Source: GCA-016699895 sp964633435 (GTDB lineage: Bacteria; Patescibacteriota; Saccharimonadia; Saccharimonadales; Saccharimonadaceae). From it: a stretch of DNA of 64,000 nt. The stretch is from NCBI GenBank assembly GCA_964633435.1, contig CAZWHA010000004.1:20010-84009 (forward strand). Direction: 5' to 3'. A program made the position numbers and the translations under genes. Under the pieces are notes generated by a model that worked only from the letters and a program-made list of their open reading frames with translations, was not told the origin of the DNA and ran no database searches. Below are positions 16,913 through 24,882 of the stretch, one piece after another; position 1 is the first letter of the stretch, and each line of letters starts with the position of its first letter.

Positions 16913-17083
16913 TTATGATTTGTTGCTATAGCGACCAACGAGATAGCAAGCGTAGAGCAATATGGCAATTGCAACACCAGCTGCATAGGGGTGAAGTACA
17001 TTGATAAATATATCTAGCACGATACAGAACGTTGCTAACGATATACACACATACAAGCGATTCATTAATGTAGTTTTATTCAT
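16913..17083 (-). CDS. Small membrane protein (56 aa), unknown
   Basis: Reading of the minus strand gives 56 residues: MNKTTLMNRL, one helix about 11-31 (YVCISLATFCIVLDIFINVL), a short HPYA turn, a second helix about 34-49 (AGVAIAILLYACYLVG) and RYSNKS. A helical-hairpin membrane protein. Support: TGCTATAAT ends 9 nt before the ATG, as in other genes here, and the frame is open with hydrophobic coherence. No function known. Its promoter spacer contains a G9 tract. Confidence 0.55.
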   Translation of the reverse strand: MNKTTLMNRLYVCISLATFCIVLDIFINVLHPYAAGVAIAILLYACYLVGRYSNKS

Positions 17084-17092
17084 AGTATTACC

Positions 17093-17123
17093 ATTATAGC
17101 ACGGGGGGGGGTATGCAAGTCAA
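17093..17123 (-). promoter_or_regulatory. Promoter with a poly-G/C spacer
   Basis: Minus-strand TTGACT (17123-17118), 19-nt spacer, TATAAT (17098-17093) preceded by TGC. The spacer contains nine consecutive C on this strand. The spacer is 2 nt longer than optimal, so slippage by one or two bases should change promoter strength. Confidence 0.6.
17103..17111 (+). repeat. Homopolymer G9 in a promoter spacer
   Basis: Nine consecutive G on the plus strand between the -35 and -10 boxes of the small membrane protein gene. One of four G/C runs of at least 9 nt in the window. Confidence 0.95.
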
Positions 17124-17131
17124 GTAACTAG

Positions 17132-18001
17132 CTATGACTTTTTAACAGGTGACTCCATGCCTTCCGCAGAAGAGGTCGGTGGTGCAGCATTCATAATAGT
17201 CTGCGGCCCAGCTGTTTTTACAGCTGACTGTATCAACTGTGCAATACGCTCTGGCGTTAGATTCGGGATGTCGGAAATATCAACGTAATAATTCTGTGGC
17301 TTGGTCGGATCAATATAAACATCGATTGGTATCGGATTATTGCGAAAATCTGCCATCGCCAAGCCAGCAATATTATTCAGGGAGTCGCTAACGTAGTTCT
17401 GTACAACACCTGTAATATCCACCGCTGATACGACTATTTTATAACTACTGCTGCCGTTATCATTACCGCCGGTAGATTGAATGTCAGTCAGAATACCCTG
17501 CACCTTGTGCCCTGTCCGTACCAGATCGTTGATCGTATTCGACCGTTTCAACGACCTTGCGAAAGAGATCAGAGCAACTACCATCATGCCGATGCCAAAC
17601 ACTGGGAATAGCCACAGCCACCAGGTTCCACTGATGCCTTCGACCAGTTTTGCTTCATTCGGTTGCTGCGGATTATAGGCGACCTCACGCCGCTCGCCAA
17701 CGGTTGGAACGAATGATGAACTGAGACTGCCAGTCATCTGATATTCCTGCTCGTTCACAGAGTACTTTACTACTGGCGCATAGGTTGTTGATCCATTATC
17801 GGTCCGATCATACACATCAACAACTTCACCATTAGTCCGCTGCCAGCTGGAATCAATCTGCACACCGTTAAACACAAGGAAACCTGCGCCCACAAACGCA
17901 GCACCAAATAGCAGCAGAAACACCAAGGAACCGACACCGAACTTCTGTCTCTTGACCTTAAAGCCGCTACCGAGCATATTGGAGTTAAAATTTATACCCA
18001 T
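17132..18001 (-). CDS. DUF3592-type membrane protein
   Basis: 289 residues with a membrane helix at about 25-47, an extracytoplasmic beta-rich segment containing the DUF3592 pattern (WQRTNGEVVDVY ... YAPVVKYSVNEQEYQ ... VGERREVAYNPQQPNEA), a second helix at about 128-148, then a domain that repeats the theme (GHKVQGILTDIQ ... YKIVVSAVDITGVVQNYVSDS). Function of the family is unknown. I see neither a clear Shine-Dalgarno nor a well-placed -10 box at this ATG; an alternative start is the ATG at 17977. A 118-nt gap upstream contains nothing I can identify. Confidence 0.78.
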   Translation of the reverse strand: MGINFNSNMLGSGFKVKRQKFGVGSLVFLLLFGAAFVGAGFLVFNGVQIDSSWQRTNGEVVDVYDRTDNGSTTYAPVVKYSVNEQEYQMTGSLSSSFVPTVGERREVAYNPQQPNEAKLVEGISGTWWLWLFPVFGIGMMVVALISFARSLKRSNTINDLVRTGHKVQGILTDIQSTGGNDNGSSSYKIVVSAVDITGVVQNYVSDSLNNIAGLAMADFRNNPIPIDVYIDPTKPQNYYVDISDIPNLTPERIAQLIQSAVKTAGPQTIMNAAPPTSSAEGMESPVKKS

Positions 18002-18119
18002 CAGTTAATAGTCCATTCTTTTGCTTAAATATCATTCTTATTCTACCCCGTTTTACCACCACGCTCAAGCCTATACCGACATAGAATCATAGATCCTGGT
18101 CGCATCTGCCCTTCTATTA

Positions 18120-18968
18120 TTAGGTCACAAAATTTTGGACAACCTCTGCAAGTTGATTCTCAAAACCTCTAAAGCCATGCGAAGCACCGTTTATTACGGC
18201 AATCTGCGTATTGTCGTTCTTGATTTTCTCAACACGCTCCAACCAGTTGTCTATTGTACCGTCAATTTCGGTAATACCGATGTCGGCTGTTCCGTAAGGA
18301 ATAAGCATTGGCAAACTTACTTTTCCAAGTAATGCGCCACCTTTGCGCTCACCGTAGATGTCTGCTGAACTACCAGTCTCGCAAATAGTTGGATACGTTT
18401 GTGCCGAAATTGGTGTTTTATCTAACCAGCACTCTGCATTCACCAACTCTTGACCTTTGCTTTCAGCAATGAGTTGTTTTGCGCGGGCTAAATATTCCGC
18501 ATGGTTTGGGTCGGTATGCGCCCAGCCGACCATATCGGTTGGGGCGAGTAAGATAACCTTCTGAACGTCAGGAATATTCTGCGTGAGTACAAAGTTAACA
18601 ACTTTGGTGCAGCCTAATGAGTGTCCTTGTAGAATAAAGCGACTTTTGCCGAGTGTTTTCAGATAGTTTATGGCACCTTGGATATCATAGGTACTCTGGT
18701 CAAATATTTCAAAACAACTGCCGCCATGCAACCAACCATCATTTTGACGAAAATCACTGATAATACCGCGCCCTCTGCTGTCTATAGTAAAAAGTGAAAT
18801 ACCCTTTTGTGAATAAGTTTGGCGCAAATTGTCCAGAAAATAGTTTTCATAACCATTGCCAGACATGCCATGTACATGAATAACGGCAACATCACCGCTT
18901 TCATTGTTCAGCCACCCCTGCAATTCAACATTGTCAGTGGCGTTGAAACGGATGAAATTTAGTATCAT
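18120..18968 (-). CDS. Alpha/beta-hydrolase (serine esterase/peptidase-like)
   Basis: 282-residue alpha/beta-hydrolase: oxyanion region VIHVHGMSGNGYE, nucleophile elbow GHSLG, a late acid (PYGTADIGITEID) and catalytic His in INGASHGF. It resembles DUF1749/UPF0613-type hydrolases. The substrate is unknown. Its ATG overlaps the stop of the dehydrogenase reading frame (ATGA), so it should be coupled to translation of that gene, which is interrupted by a C10 tract. The pair is more A/T-rich than its neighbours, which may hint at acquisition by transfer. Confidence 0.85.
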   Translation of the reverse strand: MILNFIRFNATDNVELQGWLNNESGDVAVIHVHGMSGNGYENYFLDNLRQTYSQKGISLFTIDSRGRGIISDFRQNDGWLHGGSCFEIFDQSTYDIQGAINYLKTLGKSRFILQGHSLGCTKVVNFVLTQNIPDVQKVILLAPTDMVGWAHTDPNHAEYLARAKQLIAESKGQELVNAECWLDKTPISAQTYPTICETGSSADIYGERKGGALLGKVSLPMLIPYGTADIGITEIDGTIDNWLERVEKIKNDNTQIAVINGASHGFRGFENQLAEVVQNFVT

Positions 18969-19898
18969 TTATTTGCCTCTCGCACAATATTTATAGGTTT
19001 ACCCTCCAGACAAGACTGCAGATTAGCAAGTATCTCTGCGCCTTGTTTGTCGTTTATTTCCTCTGTGTTATAGGCTATATGTGGCGTAGCCACGACATTA
19101 GGTAACTTTGCCAATTCAACTATTGTGTCGCTCGGCACACCGGCCAGCGGTTCGCCGTCAAAGACGTCAAGACCCGCACCGCGTATTTTCTTATTTTTCA
19201 ATAGTTCAATAAGTGTATTTTGGTCAACAACGGCACCGCGCCCAACATTTACTAAAACAGCGTTAGGCTTCAATAGATTTAGCCGGCGTTCATCTACCAG
19301 ATTGCGAGTATTGCGGTTGAGTGGAGCACAAATTATGACAAAATCGGAATTACTAATCAGCGAATCTGTTTCATCGACAGTTGATTTTGAATTTACATAA
19401 CTCACATCTAACCCAAGTGCAACGGCAATTTTTTCGATTCGCGTACCAACGTTACCGTATCCAATCAAGCCTAGTTTTTTGCCAGCAAGTTCATAGCCAA
19501 CCAGCGACTGCGGATCCCACTTGCCAGAACGGAGCTCTACCCCCCCCCCGCGTGATATTGCGATTCGCCGCCATCAATAATGTTATAGCATGTTCAGCAA
19601 CTGCCTGACTGTTGAAGGTCGGGCAGTTCAGCGTCGCAACACCTTTGCTCGCGGCATATTCGGTGTCTATCCATTCATAGCCAACCGCAGGCACAACGAT
19701 ATATTTTAAATTCGGTGCAGCGTCAATGACGTCAGGTGTGACGTCTACATAACTGGCCGTTATAATTTCTGCGTCTTTTATGCGGTTCCTGAGTTCGTTC
19801 GCATCAGGTAAATCGTCAAAAACCTCCGCGCCGAGCTCTTTGATCTTGTTTTTGTAGTCATCAGAGATGTTTATCTTATCCGGTAGAACTATTTTCAT
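18965..19898 (-). pseudogene. D-2-hydroxyacid dehydrogenase, frameshifted at a G10 tract
   Basis: NAD-dependent D-isomer 2-hydroxyacid dehydrogenase split over two frames. The N-terminal part (from the ATG at 19898) ends normally at AEHAITLLMAANRNITRG. The rest, from VELRSGKWDPQSL through GLIGYGNVGTRI (NAD loop), NVGRGAVVD (Arg), DVFDGEP (Glu) and ATPHIAYNT (His), continues in another frame. The shift falls in ten consecutive G on the coding strand (19540-19549). Nine G would restore one frame of about 310 residues. The frameshifted product ends at 19491. TGTTATAAT ends 6 nt before 19898 (leaderless). It is either a phase-off contingency gene, a decaying gene or a homopolymer sequencing error. 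Confidence 0.85.
19540..19549 (+). repeat. Homopolymer C10 inside the dehydrogenase gene
   Basis: Ten C on the plus strand, which is G10 on the coding strand, exactly at the frame break. The longest homopolymer I noticed in the window. Confidence 0.95.
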
Positions 19899-19977
19899 AT
19901 GGTTATTATAACAGATTGTATTCTGAGCATTCAAACAAAAAGACGCAAAGTGCGCCAAAAAACTCAAGGTTTAATTT

Positions 19978-20065
19978 TGGTGGGCGAGGAGGGACTTGAA
20001 CCCTCAAGGTTGTTTAGACCAGCGGATTTTAAGTCCGCCGCGTATACCAATTCCGCCACTCGCCC
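19978..20065 (-). tRNA. tRNA-Leu(UAA)
   Basis: Class II tRNA with acceptor GGGCGAG/CTCGCCC, anticodon loop CTTAAAA (anticodon TAA), a long variable arm, T loop TTCAAGT, discriminator A and encoded CCA. Confidence 0.95.
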
Positions 20066-20094
20066 GTAAAATGTGAGTACGCGCCGTAAAAATA

Positions 20095-20168
20095 TGGAGG
20101 CACCTGCGGGAGTTGCACCCGCCTACGCGGTTTTGCAGACCGCTGCGTAACTGCTCCGCCAAGGCGCC
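20095..20168 (-). tRNA. tRNA-Cys(GCA)
   Basis: Acceptor GGCGCCT/AGGTGCC, anticodon stem GCGGT/ACCGC with loop CTGCAAA (GCA), discriminator U73, the cysteine identity base, and encoded CCA. Confidence 0.95.
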
Positions 20169-20225
20169 AAACAGTATCAGAAAATGAAAATCCTCGCCAT
20201 CTAGTCAGCGAGGTTTCGATTCATA

Positions 20226-20302
20226 TGGTGCGGGTGAAGAGACTCTAACTCTCGACCTCTTCCTTGGCAAGGAAGCGCTCTAAACAACTGAGCTACACCC
20301 GC
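20226..20302 (-). tRNA. tRNA-Gly(GCC) with altered elbow bases
   Basis: Acceptor GCGGGTG/CACCCGC, anticodon stem CTTCC/GGAAG with loop TTGCCAA (GCC), discriminator A and encoded CCA. The D loop reads AGTTGTTTA where others here read AGTTGGTTA-like, and the T loop reads TTAGAGT instead of TTCGAGT. The universal G19-C56 tertiary pair is therefore replaced by U19-A56, a complementary double change. Confidence 0.9.
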
Positions 20303-20390
20303 ATATATAGCACCCTATATGCATGCTTTGACTATTGTACCTCGCTTGGATGATTTTCGCAAACTGTCTTTAGTACTCTCTCGGCGTGAA

Positions 20391-20466
20391 TGGTGGCTCC
20401 TCCCAGACTCGAACTGGGGACACAAGGCTCTTCAGGCCTCTGCTCTACCAACTGAGCTAAAGAGCC
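20391..20466 (-). tRNA. tRNA-Phe(GAA)
   Basis: Acceptor GGCTCTT/AGGAGCC, anticodon loop CTGAAGA (GAA), T arm CCCAG/CTGGG with TTCGAGT, discriminator A and encoded CCA. First of a four-tRNA minus-strand cluster (Phe, Gly, Cys, Leu). Confidence 0.95.
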
Positions 20467-20528
20467 ACGAATCACGCCGCGAGCGCTACTATTGTAGCAA
20501 ATCTGTTGAATTTCACAAAATGTTGTCT

Positions 20529-21098
20529 CTAAAAATCCCGACAGAAGATCTGGCCTTTTTCCAAATAGCGAAAAACTGCAATTTCTTTCCTGTTCTTGGT
20601 GAGTCGCATTGCCATGACGTTAGGGCGCGGAAACTGTGTTGGACACTGTGCGCCCAGGAATACAGTGATCAACCCTGCTTTGTCCGAATCACCAATCGTC
20701 ACATTTAACCCACTCACAGTTGTAGCGTCATAGACCGAGACTTTTGTTGTAACACCGTTATCCATTACCTCTGTTAAATATGGTGCGAGTTCAACCGAAG
20801 CCACACCATCTTCCCAGATCTTTTTCTGCTCATCCTCGTCGATAATACCATCACCATTGAGATCAATGGCACCGACAACAGTTGTGCCGCTGGCTGGCGG
20901 CGCCTGATTGGTGTCGGCTATATAATTCCGCACCGCTGCCACCGTTAACGATATATCGCTCTTGCGCTGATTATCGCGCTGTGCAGTTTGCAGAGCCGGC
21001 AAAGCTAGAAAGACCGTTAAAAATATTAATCCAGCGATCGCTAGCACCAAGACGACTTCTATAATCGTAAATCCTCGGCCGTTCGTCTCGATGCCCAT
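20529..21098 (-). CDS. Type IV prepilin-like protein with an EF-hand-like loop
   Basis: 189 residues. The N-terminus is a class III signal, MGIETNGRG cleaved before FTIIEVVLVLAIAGLI, with Glu at mature position 5 and a hydrophobic helix to about residue 36, as processed by a prepilin peptidase. The globular part contains DLNGDGIIDEDE (79-90), matching a 12-residue EF-hand loop (D1, N3, D5, D9, E12), so Ca2+ binding is likely. No pilus motor genes are nearby, so the assembly machinery must be elsewhere. The start at 21098 is set by TATGAT ending 7 nt upstream; an upstream ATG lies inside that box. The 3' end comes close to the tRNA-Phe gene. Confidence 0.85.
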   Translation of the reverse strand: MGIETNGRGFTIIEVVLVLAIAGLIFLTVFLALPALQTAQRDNQRKSDISLTVAAVRNYIADTNQAPPASGTTVVGAIDLNGDGIIDEDEQKKIWEDGVASVELAPYLTEVMDNGVTTKVSVYDATTVSGLNVTIGDSDKAGLITVFLGAQCPTQFPRPNVMAMRLTKNRKEIAVFRYLEKGQIFCRDF

Positions 21099-21139
21099 AC
21101 TAACTATCATAGCCCAGTTTTCCAGATTAAACAACGTTA

Positions 21140-22102
21140 TCAGAGAGCGAGCTGAATCAATGTTTTGACCAGTTCAGCATAAGACAAGCCAGCATGCTGC
21201 CATAGTTTTGGATACATGCTGATATTAGTAAAGCCTGGCATGGTATTGATTTCGTTAACATAGATTGTGCCATCCGCATCCATGAAAAAGTCGACTCGGG
21301 CTAGTCCGGTTCCGCCAATTGCCTGAAAAGCTGCTTCAGCAGCTTGGCGAATCTGTTGACTTTGATCGGATGACAGATGACGAGCTGGAATATCGAGTGT
21401 CGAGGTATCATCAATATACTTTGAATCGTAATCGTAAAAGCCATCGTTCGTTGTAATTTCGCCTATCTCTGTCGTACGAATGTTGGGCATATTGCCGAGG
21501 ACTGCACATTCCAATTCCCGGCCAACAATGGCTTTTTCTATCAAAATTTTGTCATCGTAGTCAAAAGCCGTGTCCAGGGCCCTGATAAATTCCTGCTCAT
21601 TCATTGCTCGACTCACGCCTATCGAGGAGCCTTCGCGAGCGGGCTTTACGAACAGTGTATCACTGGCTAGCTTCTGCCGAGCGATGTCATAGGTCATATT
21701 GTCGCCTTCACCCACTGTTAGCCATGGCACAACAGACAAATTGGCTGCTTGTAGTGTCTGTTTGCAGCGGTCTTTGTCCCAAGCAATCGCCGACGCTTCT
21801 GGGCCGCAGCCAACTACTGGGATATTCGAGATTTGACCCATTTTAGCGATCATACCATCTTCGCCGCCTTTGCCATGAATCAGCGGAAAGATCACATCTA
21901 TATCAATGCGATCAATCGAAATTGGTTCGGTAGTGATGTCATCAATAGCATGTGCTGCCAGCCAGTCACCCGTCCTAGTGATATAGGCGAGCGTTACCTC
22001 ATAACCAGCCCCTCGCAGGGCCTCAATGACATTTCGTGCCGACATGACTGATACGTCATGTTCACTACCTTCGCCGCCGAAAACAAGCAAAACGTGAGTC
22101 AT
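21140..22102 (-). CDS. ddl: D-alanine--D-alanine ligase
   Basis: ATP-grasp enzyme joining two D-Ala for peptidoglycan precursors. 320 residues, normal. Seen: FGGEGSEHDVSVMSA at the N-terminus, DKDRCKQTL, KPAREGSSIGVS (ATP-binding lysine and glycine-rich loop), ELECAVLG, RVDFFMDADGTIYVNEINTMPGFT (metal-binding D/E/N). Its ATG overlaps the band-7 gene stop as TAATG, so translation is coupled. It would supply the substrate of the MurF-like ligase at 3702-5009. Confidence 0.97.
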   Translation of the reverse strand: MTHVLLVFGGEGSEHDVSVMSARNVIEALRGAGYEVTLAYITRTGDWLAAHAIDDITTEPISIDRIDIDVIFPLIHGKGGEDGMIAKMGQISNIPVVGCGPEASAIAWDKDRCKQTLQAANLSVVPWLTVGEGDNMTYDIARQKLASDTLFVKPAREGSSIGVSRAMNEQEFIRALDTAFDYDDKILIEKAIVGRELECAVLGNMPNIRTTEIGEITTNDGFYDYDSKYIDDTSTLDIPARHLSSDQSQQIRQAAEAAFQAIGGTGLARVDFFMDADGTIYVNEINTMPGFTNISMYPKLWQHAGLSYAELVKTLIQLAL

Positions 22103-22851
22103 TATTGGCCCCGAGTCTTGCCACGCAGTGCGTCGAGGACTTCAACCGGGAATAGCACCATGGTTTTCTGAGACGGTTCAGCGCTAATCCGCTCTAGAGT
22201 GTTCAGAGTTCGTAGGTTGATCGCACCTGGAGAATTGCTGAGCGTTTCGGCCGCTTGGGCCAGTGTCTCGGCAGCAGTTTTTTCACCGTCAGCATTAATG
22301 ATAGTAGCACGGCGCTGTCGATCGGCTTCGGCTTCTTTGGCCATGGCACGCTTCATATCGGACGGTAGTTCAATATTCTGAACTTTAACATTTTCAACAT
22401 CAATGCCCCATGGCTCGGTTTGTTTGTCAACGATAGCTTTGATTTGATTAGAGATTTCATCACGCTTGCTCAACAAATCGTCGAGAGTAACATTGCCCGT
22501 AACATCGCGTAACGCCGCTTGGGCGAACTGCGAGGTAGCATAGATGTAATTAGTCGTTTCGAGTACAGCTTTTTCAGGTACCACTGCCCGGAAATAAACG
22601 ACGGCGTCGACATTGACGGTCACGTTGTCCTTGGTAATTACCTCTTGTTTTGGCACATCAATCGGCGTTGAGCGAACATCGACTCGCGTCAGCTGCTGAA
22701 ACCACGGCCAGACTACTCGCCAACCGGGCTGACGAACTCCGGTAAATCGGCCGAGCGTTAACACGATACCCCGCTCGTACTGTTTGATAACCTTTAGACT
22801 ACCTAGGAAATATAATACGAGTAACGTTATTGTTATTACCACGAATTCCAT
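22102..22851 (-). CDS. SPFH/band-7 (stomatin-like) membrane protein
   Basis: 249 residues: an N-terminal membrane hairpin or helix (about 2-20), then the SPFH domain (VIKQYERGIVLTLGRFTGVRQPGW, VDVRSTPIDVPKQEVITKDNVTVNVDAVVYFR) and a charged helical region (MAKEAEADRQRRATIINADGEKTAAE) with QSxMV-like end. This matches slipin or stomatin proteins, scaffolds of membrane microdomains, usually coupled to NfeD proteases; no NfeD is adjacent. AAGGAGGGTCT precedes the ATG at 22851. Upstream in-frame starts lie in the promoter. Confidence 0.92.
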   Translation of the reverse strand: MEFVVITITLLVLYFLGSLKVIKQYERGIVLTLGRFTGVRQPGWRVVWPWFQQLTRVDVRSTPIDVPKQEVITKDNVTVNVDAVVYFRAVVPEKAVLETTNYIYATSQFAQAALRDVTGNVTLDDLLSKRDEISNQIKAIVDKQTEPWGIDVENVKVQNIELPSDMKRAMAKEAEADRQRRATIINADGEKTAAETLAQAAETLSNSPGAINLRTLNTLERISAEPSQKTMVLFPVEVLDALRGKTRGQ

Positions 22852-22875
22852 AGACCCTCCTTGCTTTATATAGAT

Positions 22876-22885
22876 ATTGTACAAT
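22876..22885. promoter_or_regulatory. Palindromic shared -10 element of divergent promoters
   Basis: ATTGTACAAT is a perfect palindrome that gives TACAAT on both strands. To the right it ends 6 nt before the rarA ATG (leaderless). To the left it starts a leader of about 18 nt with a Shine-Dalgarno for the band-7 gene. Both cannot be occupied by polymerase at once. Confidence 0.6.
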
Positions 22886-22891
22886 AGATAG

Positions 22892-24073
22892 ATGGATGAG
22901 AGCAAACGAGTACCATTAGCTGAGCGGATGCGGCCAACAACGCTTGACGAAGTAGTCGGTCAGGAAAAGCTGGTCGGCCCCAACGGAACCTTGCGGAAAA
23001 TTGTTGATGGGCGCGAACCAGTGAGCTTGATATTGTGGGGTCCACCCGGTACTGGCAAGACAACTCTGGCGCGAATTATTGCTAGCGAGATGACGGCAGA
23101 CTTTATTGAAATTTCAGCAGTCAGTGCGAAAAAAGCTGATGTTGAAACCGTCATCGAACGAGCCCGTCAAAACTGGAATTTACAGATTCGCACGATTTTG
23201 TTTGTCGATGAAATCCACCGCTTCAACAAAGCCCAGCAGGACGCTTTTCTGCCTCATGTCGAGAGTGGCTTGATCAGTTTGATCGGAGCGACGACAGAGA
23301 ATCCTAGCTTTGAAGTAATCGCGCCGCTCATTTCGCGGTCCCGCGTCATTGTGCTCGAGCAATTAGATCACGCTGCGATCGCAAAAATTATTCAACGAGC
23401 CATCAAACTAGAGAAACTAGAACGGAAAATCACCGACGATGCCATCGAAACATTAACGCGAGTTGCGAATGGTGATGCTCGAACGGCACTCGGTGCTCTC
23501 GAAGTAGCTACCGGCCTGATCAAGGGTCGTCAGAAAATCACATCAGATACAATCGAGCAAGCAGCCGGCCGCAAACTACCGCGTTACGACAAAAAAGGCG
23601 ATGGGCACTACGACACAATCTCTGCGTTTATCAAATCAATGCGCGCTAGCGACGAACAGGCAGCCCTCTATTACCTAGCACGCATGGTAGCAGCCGGCGA
23701 AGATCCGAAATTCATTGCTAGGCGGATAGTGATATTCGCCTCCGAAGATGTCGGCCTGGCTGGCAATGGCGCATTGAACCTCGCAACCAGCGCCTTTATG
23801 GCGATCGAGCGTGTCGGCATGCCAGAGGGAGGAATAATTCTGAGTCACGTCGTCGTTGCGCTATCTCGTGCAAAAAAATCTCGTGAAAGCTACGATCTAT
23901 GGGGTCGAGCTCAGCAACTAGCCGAGCAATTTCCCGACGCACCAATACCACTCCATGTGCGCAATGCTCCAACTAAACTAATGAAAGACCTCGGCTATGG
24001 TTCCGGACAGAAATGGGAAGCTGGTTTTCGACACGAAAAAAGTTATTTACCTGACGATGTACCAAGGGATTGA
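22892..24073 (+). CDS. rarA: Replication-associated recombination protein RarA (MgsA)
   Basis: Clamp-loader-like AAA+ ATPase acting at stalled replication forks. 393 residues. Seen: RPTTLDEVVGQEKLVG, Walker A GPPGTGKT (50-57), Walker B with DEIH (106-109), sensor 1 GATTENPSF, sensor 2 region NGDARTALGALE and the C-terminal helical tetramerisation domain (SAFIKSMRASDEQAALYYLARMVAAGEDPKFIARR). Leaderless: TACAAT ends exactly 6 nt before the ATG. Its 3' end overlaps the convergent CDP-alcohol transferase-like gene by 31 nt. Confidence 0.96.
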   Translation: MDESKRVPLAERMRPTTLDEVVGQEKLVGPNGTLRKIVDGREPVSLILWGPPGTGKTTLARIIASEMTADFIEISAVSAKKADVETVIERARQNWNLQIRTILFVDEIHRFNKAQQDAFLPHVESGLISLIGATTENPSFEVIAPLISRSRVIVLEQLDHAAIAKIIQRAIKLEKLERKITDDAIETLTRVANGDARTALGALEVATGLIKGRQKITSDTIEQAAGRKLPRYDKKGDGHYDTISAFIKSMRASDEQAALYYLARMVAAGEDPKFIARRIVIFASEDVGLAGNGALNLATSAFMAIERVGMPEGGIILSHVVVALSRAKKSRESYDLWGRAQQLAEQFPDAPIPLHVRNAPTKLMKDLGYGSGQKWEAGFRHEKSYLPDDVPRD

Positions 24074-24804
24074 TTACTGTCGACAACCTGACACCCAGCC
24101 GACTGAAACTCTAGCGCCGTCCGACGACGCCGAAATTGTCGATATGAGGAGACAATTCCAGCCGTAGCTACTGCTACCATCCCGTAATGCGCAGCAGTCT
24201 CCCAATCAACTTCCATGCCAGGAGGTTGAAATTTGGTATAGGCCGCCACATACAGGCCGGCGACTACCCAACGAGCCGCTTCGACCGTTTTGTCAATTTT
24301 ATCGGTATAAGGATGCAATCCGTCTTGTTTTGCCTGCCAAGTATTGGCAGCATTGAGCGCCTTTGGACCATAAATACCAAGCATTGAACCCACTGGAATA
24401 ATGCCACCAGCCACAGCTCCAACTCCAATAGCAGCCGCAGCAGTTCCATCGGCTAGGACGTCATTGCGAGCGCCGCGTACCGGATCATCCGTACCAGTCA
24501 ATCGCGCCGGTTTCCCCTCGGCATCAGTTAATGCAGCTGTCGCCAACGTTGCAACTCCGGCTTCATGCTGACCAGTTGCGAGCAACGTTATTCCTGCGGC
24601 CGCCAACGGTGGCCGCAACGCACTCATACCGTTAGCAATCGTTGCCCAACCGAGCTTTTTCTGGATTCTTTGCAGCCCAGAGAGTGGCAAACCGGCTTCT
24701 TCGTCACGCAAATAGCCAGGTCGTAGGTCCCCTGGGCCAGTCCTCTCGACATGACCAAACCGGTTTAGACGAATACCCTCTGGTAATCGTTGAGTCCTTT
24801 TCAT
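24043..24804 (-). CDS. CDP-alcohol phosphatidyltransferase-like membrane protein, degenerate motif
   Basis: 253 residues with several hydrophobic helices. The segment LGWATIANGMSALRPPLAAAGI resembles helix 1 of CDP-alcohol phosphatidyltransferases. It is followed by AALTDAEGKPARLTG ... GARNDVLAD. The family motif is D-x2-D-G-x2-A-R-x(8-9)-G-x3-D-x3-D. The second half is intact, but the first reads D-A-E-G-K-P-A-R, one residue short and with Glu in place of the second Asp. The enzyme may be inactive or altered. The role would be phospholipid head-group or related transfer. TATAAT ends 6 nt before the ATG: leaderless. Confidence 0.6.
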   Translation of the reverse strand: MKRTQRLPEGIRLNRFGHVERTGPGDLRPGYLRDEEAGLPLSGLQRIQKKLGWATIANGMSALRPPLAAAGITLLATGQHEAGVATLATAALTDAEGKPARLTGTDDPVRGARNDVLADGTAAAAIGVGAVAGGIIPVGSMLGIYGPKALNAANTWQAKQDGLHPYTDKIDKTVEAARWVVAGLYVAAYTKFQPPGMEVDWETAAHYGMVAVATAGIVSSYRQFRRRRTALEFQSAGCQVVDSNQSLGTSSGK

Positions 24805-24882
24805 GCGCTAATTATAGCCTGAAGCTTGACAGAATGAAAGCATTAGTTCATTAAGCAAAGCGAGAATGTGAACTCGTTTAAA

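Noticed and set aside
20319..20708. Open frame across the tRNA-Phe gene
   Set aside because: It runs through a complete tRNA and the end of the prepilin gene on the other strand.
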